Assembly: GCA_964020085.1 (NCBI GenBank) | Contig: OZ026598.1 | Span: 17,882,201 to 17,946,200, forward strand | Direction: 5' to 3' | Source: Micromussa lordhowensis | Lineage: Eukaryota > Cnidaria > Anthozoa > Scleractinia > Lobophylliidae | Length of the DNA: 64,000 nucleotides | Part shown: piece by piece, positions 1 through 11,400 of the stretch | Position numbering within the stretch: position 1 is the first letter of the stretch | How the letters are laid out: every line of letters starts with the position of its first letter | Notes under the pieces: model-generated | What the model saw: only the letters and a program-made list of their open reading frames with translations | Told to the model about the DNA's origin: nothing | Databases searched by the model: none | Made by a program: the position numbers and the translations under genes

Positions 1-2955
1 TTAAATAAGAAAGATGGACACGAACCGGCTATCTGCTGTTTCGTATACGTTGTCAGTACTGCATACATCATTGACCGAAAACGATTTTGCTTGAACCCCT
101 TACTTCTCAAGAGGGATACACAAACGTGCACAATTTCAAGCCATCCCTAGGCAAATCATTAAAGAGCGCCAAGAGGGAGATTTCAAGAACGCGTCTCGAC
201 GAATTTTCTAATCAAGTTAGCATTTGCGGTTGTGTTTTTATCCCGCACGTTTCGCGACTTGTAATAAAAAGCGAAAAGCTAAATTTTACGTAAAAACAAA
301 CAAACATTGGAACACGGGAAAAATGTAATAGTCGTCTGTTCGTGTACTGCCACGTCTATTTTTCATTACTAATTCTCTCGGAGAGGATCCTAAAATATGG
401 CAGTCTAATTGATTATTGTTTTCCAAAATTCAAGCTAAAAGCAGTGGAGACATTTCTTCCTTGTCAATTTGCTCAATTTGGTGTTGGATACAGCTTTTCA
501 AATAATCGGCAAAATGGCAAATAGCTAAAAGAGCAAAGCCATTATATAGACTTTTATATATTTTTTGATTTATCAGAAATTTTCGGAAAACCACAAAATT
601 GATTACTAAGCAGAGAAAATTAGAAAACAATTGGCATAGAGAAAAATAATATGATATTTAATTGTTTCATCACTCAATAGAAAAGGATAGCTCACAAATA
701 AAAAAAAAAATATTGATGACTGTTAGAAAAAAATTTTCTATCAATTTGGTGACACGACCACAATGAAAGCTTTCAACGAGTGCACTTCGTAGTTGTCCAC
801 TGAATCCGTTGTTGAGCCAAAAGTTAAACACAATTGGCACTTGGGAGTCTCAAAACAAAAGCCAAAACATCTGCAGCTAAATAAAGAGCTCTTTTCTAGC
901 CCTTAAATTAGTTTACAACATGTCGCCAGTTCTTGGTGAATTACAAAATAGAGAGAAATCTTAAAACTTGAGTTAAATATTTTCAATCTTTTTAAGAAGG
1001 ATTTTTTTGTTTATGACATGCGATAGTATAAGCTAGTGAATACAATACCTTTGCCGCATACTGTAAATAAACTGTCTCCAAATAACTTTAAACCTGTCAC
1101 GAATTTTCGCCGAGAAATCATTCTTTGTACGCCATCAAAGAAAATCAATCCTAAGTTGAAAGTCGGAGTAAAGTCCAGGAGTTAACTGGTGAAACTTCTT
1201 GGTAGTTCCTGTGTAAAATTAATGCACTCTACCAGCAATGGAAATTATAGATTGAAAGGAGATATTAATTTGCACTTAAAAACGAGAAAACAGCGATGGC
1301 AAGGTTCGTCTTTCAAGCGAATTCAATTAGCATGCCTCAAAGCTCTTTAACTTACGTACTTCTCATTTTAAATTACTTGTGCATGTGTGGACAATGCAAA
1401 CGTTAATCGACAACCCATGTGTCATGAAATTTAATAACACCCATGTCTTTATTAAGGAAGTGTAATTACAACCGGTTGTATGAAGCGCTGTGAGTTAGAA
1501 TCATCTCTGGAAATTGAATGGGAGGAGGAATCGTATTGTTGACCGTGCTTTTTACAAATAGAGAATAAATTGCCAGTGGGCTATATAGGTATCACAGAAT
1601 CTTCAATTTTACTTTCCGACAAGCTAGCCTCCGCCTCGTTCGTTGATATAACTGATTGCGGAAGAGAAGTCTTCTGATCTCTTGAAGGTACGTTTACATC
1701 AAGTAGAAACCAATGCATTGCAGTGAAAAAATGGTGCGACTTGTTAAAAAAACTAAATTGGATTTTTACTACTTTCTTGTTAAGCAAATGAGGGCGTTGA
1801 AACCATGGATAGGGTATATCACTGTTGGGGCGATTTCTTTTTTATTTCGTATACGTAAGCTTTGCATTTGTGGCGTTAAGTTTCCGTGTATGATATTCCA
1901 AAACAGGACATGTACGCTAAAACGCCATGGAAAGAGAAAAAGAAAAGGATTCTTACATATCTTTAGTCCTGATTGTTTGGCTGGATAACAACATATGAAC
2001 TGAATTATGTTAACACTATTGTAGCCTTTCTCTGCCGTCAGTACGTACACACTGTAATTTCTTTACATTGTATTCCACATGTTAATTAACTTCTTCACGA
2101 TGAGTTCATAAGTATGAATGCAAAAGGAAAATATTAACAAACAAAACAGAAGCGTATAGAGAAATAGACCAAAGCTTACTTCATTGGCAGAATAAAATTA
2201 ATTTCGAACCGTGTTTTACTGAGCACTTTGGGTGCGTGCGACTTTTAGATATATGTCTAAGTGAATTCGAGGGGGTAGGGGCCGGGGAAGAGTGTTCACA
2301 GCCCTCTCAGATTTTCGAGCTCCATATCGGGGGAAATGCATCTTTTTTTCATAGTTATAGTTATGGACCTAGAGAGCCACAGGCCAAGTTCATAAAAGCA
2401 AGTACGAGGCCAAGTTGTCAATCCATTCTTGACAATGTTAAATTTAAGCATCTATTCCCAGCGTAAGCAAATTGTAGACCCGATAGACCTGGAAACCTTT
2501 TTAGAAAAAAAATTTCCGTTTCCACGATGCTCGTAGATACAAAAGGGTGAATATTAATTCGGGATAGGTCCATATCTAAATACCAATCGGAATTCTCCTT
2601 TGTGTCGTTGTCCACTTTACCAATACCCCTATTAAGGAGGGTAAAAATTCTTTACCTGAATTGACGGGAAAACAAAATTGATCAAAAATCTCAGAAAGGT
2701 GATTTGGATGAAGACATCAAATATCTACAGCTACAAGTACCAGAATCCTTCACACTTTCGTCCCAAAAGCCAAATTTTTTCCTTGTTCCCAGAAATGGCA
2801 TTTTCGTAATAAATTTTAGCAGTTGTGTTAAGTAAAATGCTGAACTAATGCAACCCGGGTATCATCACAGGTAACCATTTTGACTTCTTGAATTTTATTC
2901 TTCATAGCAACATTAAGCAAGTGTTGACGACGACGACACAAACTGCTCCACAAAA
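1..2955. other. No gene recognised
   Basis: I see only short open frames without splice-site support, domain motifs or codon bias, plus A/T-rich tracts (for example around 700-735). Nothing here can be annotated beyond anonymous intergenic DNA. The final bases before 2956 (GACGACGACGACACAAAC) look like the 5' untranslated leader of the peptide gene that follows. Confidence 0.5.
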
Positions 2956-4333
2956 ATGCAAGTTTTAAACACGTTCGTTTTTACAATGGCCACCCTGTTC
3001 TTGCTGTCGACTGCCGTCAAAGCTTCACCAGTTCTTACCATGGGTAACGATGAATCTACTGTTGAAGGTCTCAGAGGGTTGGCAGCAGAACAGAACAAAG
3101 AATTCAAACGAATCTGTGGATTGTCGTTTTATTGCCAACGGTATAAGGTAATACGAATTGTGACAAAAATTTCAATTTGTTTTCAGATTCATCGGTTGAA
3201 CAAATTGACGTCAGTTTTTCATGCGTCTGTCCTGTTATTGATCATGAATTTCGTCACAACAACGAGACGATAACCGAGTGGATCCGCAGACTACGTTGAC
3301 AATGTTGACGAAATTCATTGTCAATAACAGGACAGACGCATGAAAAAACTGAAGTGAATTTGTTTTTTACGTCAACAAAAACTCGTTGACGCATCGCATA
3401 CATTATAATTGTCTGTCCGCTTATAGACAATGACAATTAGCCAATGAGCGCGCGAGCATTTCTGCGGTTATCGTTAAATTCATTTTGACAACGAAGTTCG
3501 TCATATTGTTGCGTAACCTTTTCATTTTCTTGTGCTTGCACATAATGAACATTCCTTTTAAATATTACTTTTTCAAATTTATTTACATTACTTTAAACTA
3601 GATATCAATAATTACAAAATAGACATACACACACACACACAACACTTTGGTTTCCGAGTATCTCAAACAAAAGAAGACACAAGTGAAGTGCAAGTCGGAG
3701 GAGGGTTGCAAGGTCCAAGAATGGGTCTAGAATAGAACTCGACACATGAGCAGGCATTTGACTTAGACAAAAGGTAGAAAACGCCCTATCCAGTTGATGG
3801 ATCACTCCTTGACGCAGATGGAACGCCCGACCAGGGACAGGGGGTTCGAGGTGTTTTGTTAGCATCCTACGCCCAGAAATGGAGTAGACAGGCTTAAGGT
3901 GGCTCACACTTAGATTTAGATGAGTCGTTATAACCATTCTTTATCACTTGATGCTACAATCATAGTATCAAAAAACTGAAAAATTAAGGTGGCTCTGAAC
4001 CCCATGTACAGAATGTACAGGGTGTTTTTAGGAGGTTATACTGTTGCTATGGTAACGTATTGTGTCACGAAAATGATACCAACCTCTTCATTTATGATCG
4101 GGCAGTTTTTTAATACCATGATTGTAGCATCAAGTGATAATGTTATAACGACCCATCCAAATATAACTGCTGGAAACTGTTTTGAGCCACCTTATGGCAG
4201 AAGAAAGGTGAAAAACATGTCTTAACGTTCCTGTTTCCTTCATTTTAAACAGAACAGGAAAAGATCTTGGATGCCACCACCGAATCAACGCATTGATCGA
4301 AGATACCACTCTTACCCTCGAGTAAATAACTGA
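2956..4333 (+). CDS. Secreted peptide precursor, two exons
   Basis: Coding exons are 2956-3147 and 4253-4333. The first ends at a GT donor (AAG|GTAATA) in phase 0. The second follows a good acceptor (TTTTAAACAG) and stays in frame to a TGA, giving about 90 residues. Residues 1-24 form a signal peptide: a hydrophobic run then Ala-Ser, with cleavage likely after KAS. The mature part is acidic, then basic. It holds a Lys-Arg site, a two-cysteine ring of the form CGLSFYC, then a second basic cluster (NRKRS) and a Pro/Arg/Tyr-rich tail. An AATAAA lies 46 bases past the stop. This looks like a prohormone or other processed secreted peptide. I recognise no family; two cysteines are too few for most cnidarian toxin scaffolds. 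Both flanks of the intron are filled with inverted repeats. Confidence 0.55.
3206..3392. repeat. Inverted repeat (hairpin) in peptide-gene intron
   Basis: Bases 3211-3260 are nearly the reverse complement of 3303-3350, with about 45 bp between the arms. Both arms contain CATGCGTCTGTCCTGTTATTG or its complement. Similarity continues outward at lower identity. It reads as a small foldback or MITE-like element; no target duplication is clear. Confidence 0.6.
3897..4194. repeat. MITE with AGGTGGCTC termini
   Basis: The element begins AGGTGGCTC after TTA and ends GAGCCACCT followed by TA. Internal arms (3925-3977 and 4103-4145) are also inverted, sharing GTTATAAC and ATCACTTGATGCTACAATCAT. It occupies the end of the peptide-gene intron, just upstream of the second exon. 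Confidence 0.6.
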
Positions 4334-4378
4334 GCCTGTTAGCCAAGCTCGTAGACGAGTCATCTATTGTAAATGCTC

Positions 4379-4384
4379 AATAAA
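4379..4384 (+). promoter_or_regulatory. Poly(A) signal of the peptide gene
   Basis: AATAAA sits 46 bases after the stop codon of the secreted peptide gene, the expected place for a short 3' UTR. A second AATAAA follows near 4441. Confidence 0.5.
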
Positions 4385-4994
4385 CACAACTTGTCAACTG
4401 GGTTATCGAACCAAGATGCAAGTTCGTGTTTGGTGCTTTCAATAAACAAAAATAACGATACTTTTTCTTGGACAGCATTTGTGTTTGCATTCGCTATAAC
4501 ATCTTGGTTGTATTTTTTTTTTGTTCCTTTTTCAACACTGCAGCTGTAAGAGAGAAAATCGTATTGCTTGATTGATTGATTGATCAGACCTTGACTAAGC
4601 CCTCTCAACTGACTTTAGCCTTGTAACAATGCAGTCTATCCACGTTGCAAGAACGGTTTTTTTTCTGATTTGCTGTTTACAGTCACCTGCAAACCACAAT
4701 TCATCTTTGAACGTATCATAATGCACATAACTCCATCGCATAAAGCCCTGCGCTTGTGCCAGTTGCTGTAGACTGAGCGTCTGAAATGTACGCTATTGCA
4801 ATTTGACGCACTGCAAAGTCTAAAGAAAAAATATATTGCAATGTTGAATAGTTTATAAAAGAACTTGGCTCTACGTCCAAAGAAAAATGTTCTTTTTTCA
4901 AGGTACGTCCCACGATTGATCAGCGAGTGAGAACACGAACTGTGGCCCAAAGCCATAGCCCAAATAGATAACATAGGAATAAAGGAGATATTAG

Positions 4995-5018
4995 TTTATT
5001 TTATAATGTATTTTTATT
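4995..5018 (-). promoter_or_regulatory. Candidate poly(A) signals of COPB2
   Basis: Two TTTATT words (4995-5000 and 5013-5018) read AATAAA on the minus strand, about 420-440 bases past the COPB2 stop. The gene would then end roughly 600 bases from the end of the plus-strand peptide gene, in a tail-to-tail arrangement. The stretch 4400-4990 holds nothing else I recognise. Confidence 0.4.
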
Positions 5019-5436
5019 CCAACAATATTTGTGTGTTACTCGAGATGAAATCAAAATGTACCGCTGCCACCCTCTTAAAATCTAGACCTTTGATATCTTC
5101 ACACTCCCCTGCCAATCAAAAAGCCAACAAACGCACGTGCAGAGATTGATAAACACGTGACTTGTGTGATTTGCTTATCGCCCAGAATTACTTTGCCTTT
5201 CGATTGGCTGATCAAAAATTAGGAACAGCATAAAAAGTGACTAATTTAATGTAAATTCTTATCGAGTAAAGCGGCAGGCAGCATTTAGTGAACTTTCTTT
5301 CCCGTCGACACACGCTGATTTCAGCAAATAATAACATTTTGGCAATACAAGCCTTTTGGACCGAGTCAGCACGGACCATTTGATTTTTAAAAGAAAGAAC
5401 TAGACACTGATGATAGAAGCGTGCGACATGACGGTG

Positions 5437-8400
5437 TTAATCATTTAGAAAATCATCGTCGTCGTCATCATTCAGAAGGTCGTCATCGTCGATATCGAGG
5501 TCTTCCTGTGAAAAGAAAATATACAAACAATCAATACCAACCCCCAGGTACAGTACCGCTCAGATATACGTTAACCAAAAAACGCGCATAATATGTACGT
5601 ATAAGGATACGAGTATATGCGTATACCTATACGCGTATGTGCGTATAAGTAAACGCGTATATGCGTATACCTATACGCGTATGTGAGTATATGTATACGC
5701 GTATGTGCGTATAAAAATGCGTACATACGAACGACGAACGCGAACAGCGGCGGCTAATTATTCGGATTTTCATTTGGAATTCAACGCTGCCATTACACCT
5801 TTATTTTGAGTACGTTCTGAGAGTGATAGCTGCTCTGAACAAATCTATACACCTGCGAAATTCGAAGGTAAAATATAAAACTATTTTTTTACTGGACGTC
5901 GTCCCTGGTGTCGTCGTCGTCATTGCTTAAGCTCCGAGTCCCTATTATTGTCGTAAAGCAATGAATGTACTGCTCAATAGTTTAGAGGTTGGTTCGCTCG
6001 TTGTTAAATTCCTTTGTTTGTTAGGACTTTGTTCCCCTATTTATAACCGTTTAAAAGTTAGAAATGTGTGACGCAATGTGAAACCGCCACAATCCTCCGT
6101 AGGTAAAAAAAAGATGGCGACTGGTACATTTACCCATAGTTCGCACCGCACGAAACCTTTAACAACGCTCTTAAAAACGTACAAAAAAGGTTCTAACATC
6201 TTCAAACCTAGAACACACTATCTCGTTATCACAGGGACATATATTGCAGAACTATGGCTTTCGTTTTACTTTGTGAACCGTGTAAGGCTCGCAAGGTATT
6301 GTGGTAAAATGCCGCCATATTTTTTCCTACGGAGGATTCACAAGTCAATAATCTCTACGAGATGATTTTCATTGTTCTCGTCAAACGTCTTCTTGGTAAT
6401 GCATAGATATGGTCAGGAGAATTTACACGTCGAGCACGCAACAGTTCAAGCGCGCTGACTTACGTCGTCGTCATCGTCGTGTCCCCCAAAGTCGAAATCG
6501 TCATCGAGATCTTCATCCTGTAATGCAAGGTACAGCAGGATTTTTTTCAACTGTTAATACAAGAGAAACGAACTGGATATTAACCGAACAAGAGAGAAGA
6601 AACAAAGAAGTAAAATGGGGGAAGAGTATCAGTTCAAAGAAAATGAAGAGTACATCGCACACGAAGGGGTTTTTCAAGCAGTAAGATATTCCCTCTAGTA
6701 ATAAAGAAGTTCCCAGCAGAAGAACGCATAGAAAGTCAAATGACGAAGCATTGCAATCAACAGGGGCGTTTATCTCACCTTATCATCTTCAACTGCATCT
6801 TTTTTATCGATATCAGGTTGTTTTTCCGCTGCTGGGGGCCTGGCCGCCGGCGGTCTGTCGGCGGGCGCCGGAGGTGGCGAAGACTGCGTTGAGGCAGACG
6901 AGGCGGCAAATGAAGGTGTCGAGGGCTCAATTGGTTTGGATGCAGAAGGCTCACTAAATGAAAGGCTTTCCACCGACTTCTACAATGAGCAGATGGCACA
7001 CATTTAAATTATCAAGGATTTCAATAGGTTTTCAGCAGAAAGGCAGTTAGCTTCCAAAGGCGGAAAAACCTTTCTTGAACTAAAATTTGTATATAGGAAT
7101 AAAATCTGAAGATAGTCAAACCCGGCGGGCAACTCAAATCATTTTTCACAGCCGGTCAATGTGCCTGGTGCGCGGCCTTCAATGATACCCATGCAAATTA
7201 TGCGAGGCCGAACAACAACTACTACTACAAACAAACAAACAAACAAAGTTGGCCATCAAAAGGTGAACCATGACCGGGTTGTTCGAAAGGCGATTAACGC
7301 TAACCCAGGATTAAAAGTTAACCGAAGTATCAATTTTTCTTGTACAAAAATGCCTTTCACTGCCTGCCTGTGTTTTGTGTCGTTTGAGATTATTCAAACT
7401 CAAAATTGAAGGACAAACAATACAAGCAGAAAAACTCAATTTTGATCACTTGTTACTCGAATTTCTGGTGGATTCCTTCTCAAACAGTTTGTTATTTATG
7501 AGTGTTACAAGTATTAAATAGTTTAATAATTACTTACTTAGGTATAAAAGAGAGCAAGCGTCCCTGGACAAAGCATAAACGATTGCTTGTTTGTAACTTT
7601 TAAGAACTATGTCAAGTAGTCCTTAAAAGCAGCAAACAAGGAATCATTTAAGATGAATGTTTCAACTACAAGGCTCTCGTTCAGAATATTTCCACAAAAC
7701 AGTTAGCACATATAAAATGTCGTTGTAGCTCGAAATAACCTCTCCCCACATTTCTACAGGTCATCTAAAGTGGGACGTTTCCGCCAAAAAAAAAAAATCT
7801 TCTCACACACACAGAAAAGGGTAAAATGTATGTTAAAGGCAACAAGGAGAAGTTGGAAGTAAATGTTAAGGCAAACAAACGGCCACAAAGCTACATAGCG
7901 GTACACTAAAGCTTCTCTTACCAAAATAGAGTCTAAGCTACCATCTTCCTTGGCTGATTTCATCTCTTCAAACACATCACGATCGGTGTTACTCTGATAA
8001 ATGCAATACAGCAATACACCATTATAGTCACCCAAGGAGCAATTCTTGAGTTAATTCAGACTTCTGTACCGTAAACATGTAGATGTATGAATAAATGGAT
8101 GCTGGTCCCGCGCAGAGGAACCTCAAGCATTACTATCAGCTCTCCCCAGAAATTTGCTAGTTCCCATTTACTCGCCCAGACAAGAGAAAGCTTTGAGAAA
8201 TTCAAGTGTTTTGTCTGCGAGCAAAAGAAGAAAACTCCGACTAGGGTTCAAGCTCGACACAATGAGTACATGTAATTATGGCTGTTGTAACTCCCACAAG
8301 GGAAACTCTTAACTCAATTCAATAAACCGAGTCAGACTGAAATGAACTTACCGGTACAGCGTATAATAAATAAAAATTCCAACGAATAGTTCCTAGTACG

Positions 8401-11400
8401 TGAAAACTAACGATGTAATGTTCCCATGCACGTTTTGGCGACCTCATGGCGCCATTATCAAGGAATCAAAGAATGAGGGCAAGTTCAAAAGAGTCAACCA
8501 AGACCTGTAGATTTACATAAATGAAGTCAAGTTATCCACAGGTCTTACCTCTTTTGAACTCGCTCTCATTTAGTCAGTCATTCCCTCGTAATGAGGTCGC
8601 CGAAACGTCGGGACATTATATCGTTAGTTTTTACTTGCTCATGTATTTTCAAAACCACTATTAATAATAGTTCCTAGCGTTAGCAAAAAGCAACATCTAA
8701 AGACAATCTTACCGGCACATTCTTGTATTGGGCAGCTGGTTTCATTTGAACTCTTTCCCGCTTTAGAAACTGCAGGACGCATAAGGAAAGAATACATTAA
8801 GTTACCATGCATTCACTTAAGTAGCCTTACACCTAGAGCGCCGCTGTAGCAATCAGTGAGGAAAGTTTGATTTGCTCATAAAAAGAAGGTTTATAGCGGC
8901 TAACTTGATGCGCAGTATCTGTAGCAACTTGATTCACTTCCTTCACCATATACACAGGTTTGAAAGGCGACAAGCTTCGTTTTCTCTCTGCACTGCTTGT
9001 AGTTAGGAGTTAGTGATGGAAATCAAGCCACTTCACTAGACAGGTTCCATTCACGAGTGCAGTATATCATTGTAATACACAACAACTACTTTACTTTGTT
9101 CTTGTAGTTAACAACAATTCATAGGTACAACATGCTAAATAAAGTACAAATATTGAGCCTGGGGGTAGAAGTAAAGTGAAGGGGTCGAAGTAATAAAGTG
9201 CAGAGTTACAACTCGAGCGGCCATCGTGCTGGTATTAGACCAGTATGCTGCCGCCCACCATCTTGAGTTACTAATGTTCATGCCGATATAAATCCTGCCC
9301 TGATGCAAATGATTCGCTATTTACTGATAGCCATGATTAGCTTACTTGAAAAAAAAAACAACAAACAAACAGACATAAACAAAGGATTAAAAATAGACAA
9401 CGAGGAATCAAGAGAGACAGCTTATAGTCTCACCTGTTCCGCCTGCAAAGCTTCCTGGAATTCAGGAAACAGATTTTCGTATTCAGAAGGATCCGCCAGA
9501 GAATCGGCCGCCTTTTTGTTGACTTTACCTAAGTCTTCTTTCCACAATTTGACAATCCTACCAAACGAAAAAAACAAGCAAGCATTGAAACGCATTGCAG
9601 TTCATTAAATCACTTAGAACGCGATATAAATTCGATATGCACCAATGAGCAACGCCTGGAAATACTCAACGACTAGATACGAGCTTACAACGTGTTGTTA
9701 AAGCTGAATTAGGTTGCTAAAATAGTTGTAGCAACTTGATTCACTTCCTTCACCATTGACACAGGTTTGAAAGGCGGCAAGCTCCACTTTCTCTCTGCAC
9801 TGGTTGTAGTTAGGAGTTAGTGCATGGACCCAAGCCACTTCAGTTAGCATGTTCCATTCACAAGTGCAGCATCTCACACAGGGCGTTGACAATAATGGGT
9901 GAGCGGTGAGGTGGGCTAAGAGTGCGCTGGACTCCTGGTCGAGTGGTCTGGTGTCGAGCCCTGGCTGGGGTCACTGTGTTGTGTTCTTAGATAAGAGCAT
10001 ATTACCTCTCTCTACTCCGGTGTATAAATGATTGGTACAGGGGAATTTATTGCTGGAGGGGGAGGGGGGGGGGGGTGAGGTTAACCCTGCGGTAGACAAC
10101 CATCCCATCAAGTGGGGAGTAGAAATACTCCCAGTCGTTTAATGATACGCAAAACCGGAAATAATCTCACGAGGTATGGATACGCTTATGTTCCGCCATT
10201 TTGTTTCTTAAAGCGACATTTTCCATTTTCCATTTTAGGATTTCTTCTTTCTTTCTGTACGTATGAACCTGGCTCTGCTGTAATCGAAAGGGTTAATTAC
10301 GTCTAACTTACTTTGACACATGGCTTGGTAAGTACGTGCGAGCCATGAATGCTGCTTCGGGGTACCGACCCGTGCTACACAACAACTCTATGCCTTCTTC
10401 CAACCTGACACGGGAAAATAAAAAAAGTCATTAAAGAACAAATGCTGGGAAAAAAGGTCAGGATGACACCGAGGGTGGGAAAATGCCTCCCCAGAAAGGT
10501 TTAGCACTCAAAACGTGACAAGGTATGGTCGAACTTCCAATTCCTTTGAATAAACCGTTCTTAAGAAACGCATTACACAGTCATGAGTACATGCATTTGC
10601 AAAAAGAATTGATACATGCACCTGTAGGAATAGCTTCCTTGATCGACAGAATGTATTGTACAGCACAAACTATATTAAGCCTTTTTTAAAGAAAATCTGC
10701 GTTACAAAAAAAGCCCGACAATTTCAAAGAAGCATTGTTCACTAGCCTTTGTCGCTTCCTGTCTGTTTTTAGTTTTCTTCTATAAAATCGAACCTAGGCG
10801 ACGATGATTGTTCATCTAACAGCTTTCGCTCTTTCTACATGTAAACCCTAAAACATAACAAATAATCTGTAGACAATGCATTTGCCATATACAGTAAAAA
10901 AAGTGCCCCAAAACATTTTATAACCGCTCGGCACTAGGTTACAACTTGCACTAAATATATACCTTCCGAGAAGGAAATAAGCCAAAAAGGCCACATTGTT
11001 CTTGCCCTTGTTAGCAGACGTCTCGGCGAGTCGTAGAATCATGTCGGCATCTCCTGCAGATGTGGCCAGAAGCAGCAACCCTCCGAAATCCTGTGCATTA
11101 ATCAGGCACTCTTGAGCCAGCTGGAACTGACACTTGGAGATTGCAAGCTCTGCCAGCTGCTTCCATTTGTGTTCACTCTGAAACAAGAAAAGAGATATAA
11201 GTTAATGATACGAGAAACATTATATTGTGTAGATACACTGCACTACTTTTCATTATAACATAGATAGGACCCTGCGCGCGCTCTGATTGGTTAAAAACCC
11301 ATGTTTTATCAGAGTATAAAACATAGAAAAAGCGTGTTTTATTGTTTTCCGCGCGTAAAATCTATATCATAAAGCAAATGAAGAAGCCTAAGCCGTCTAT

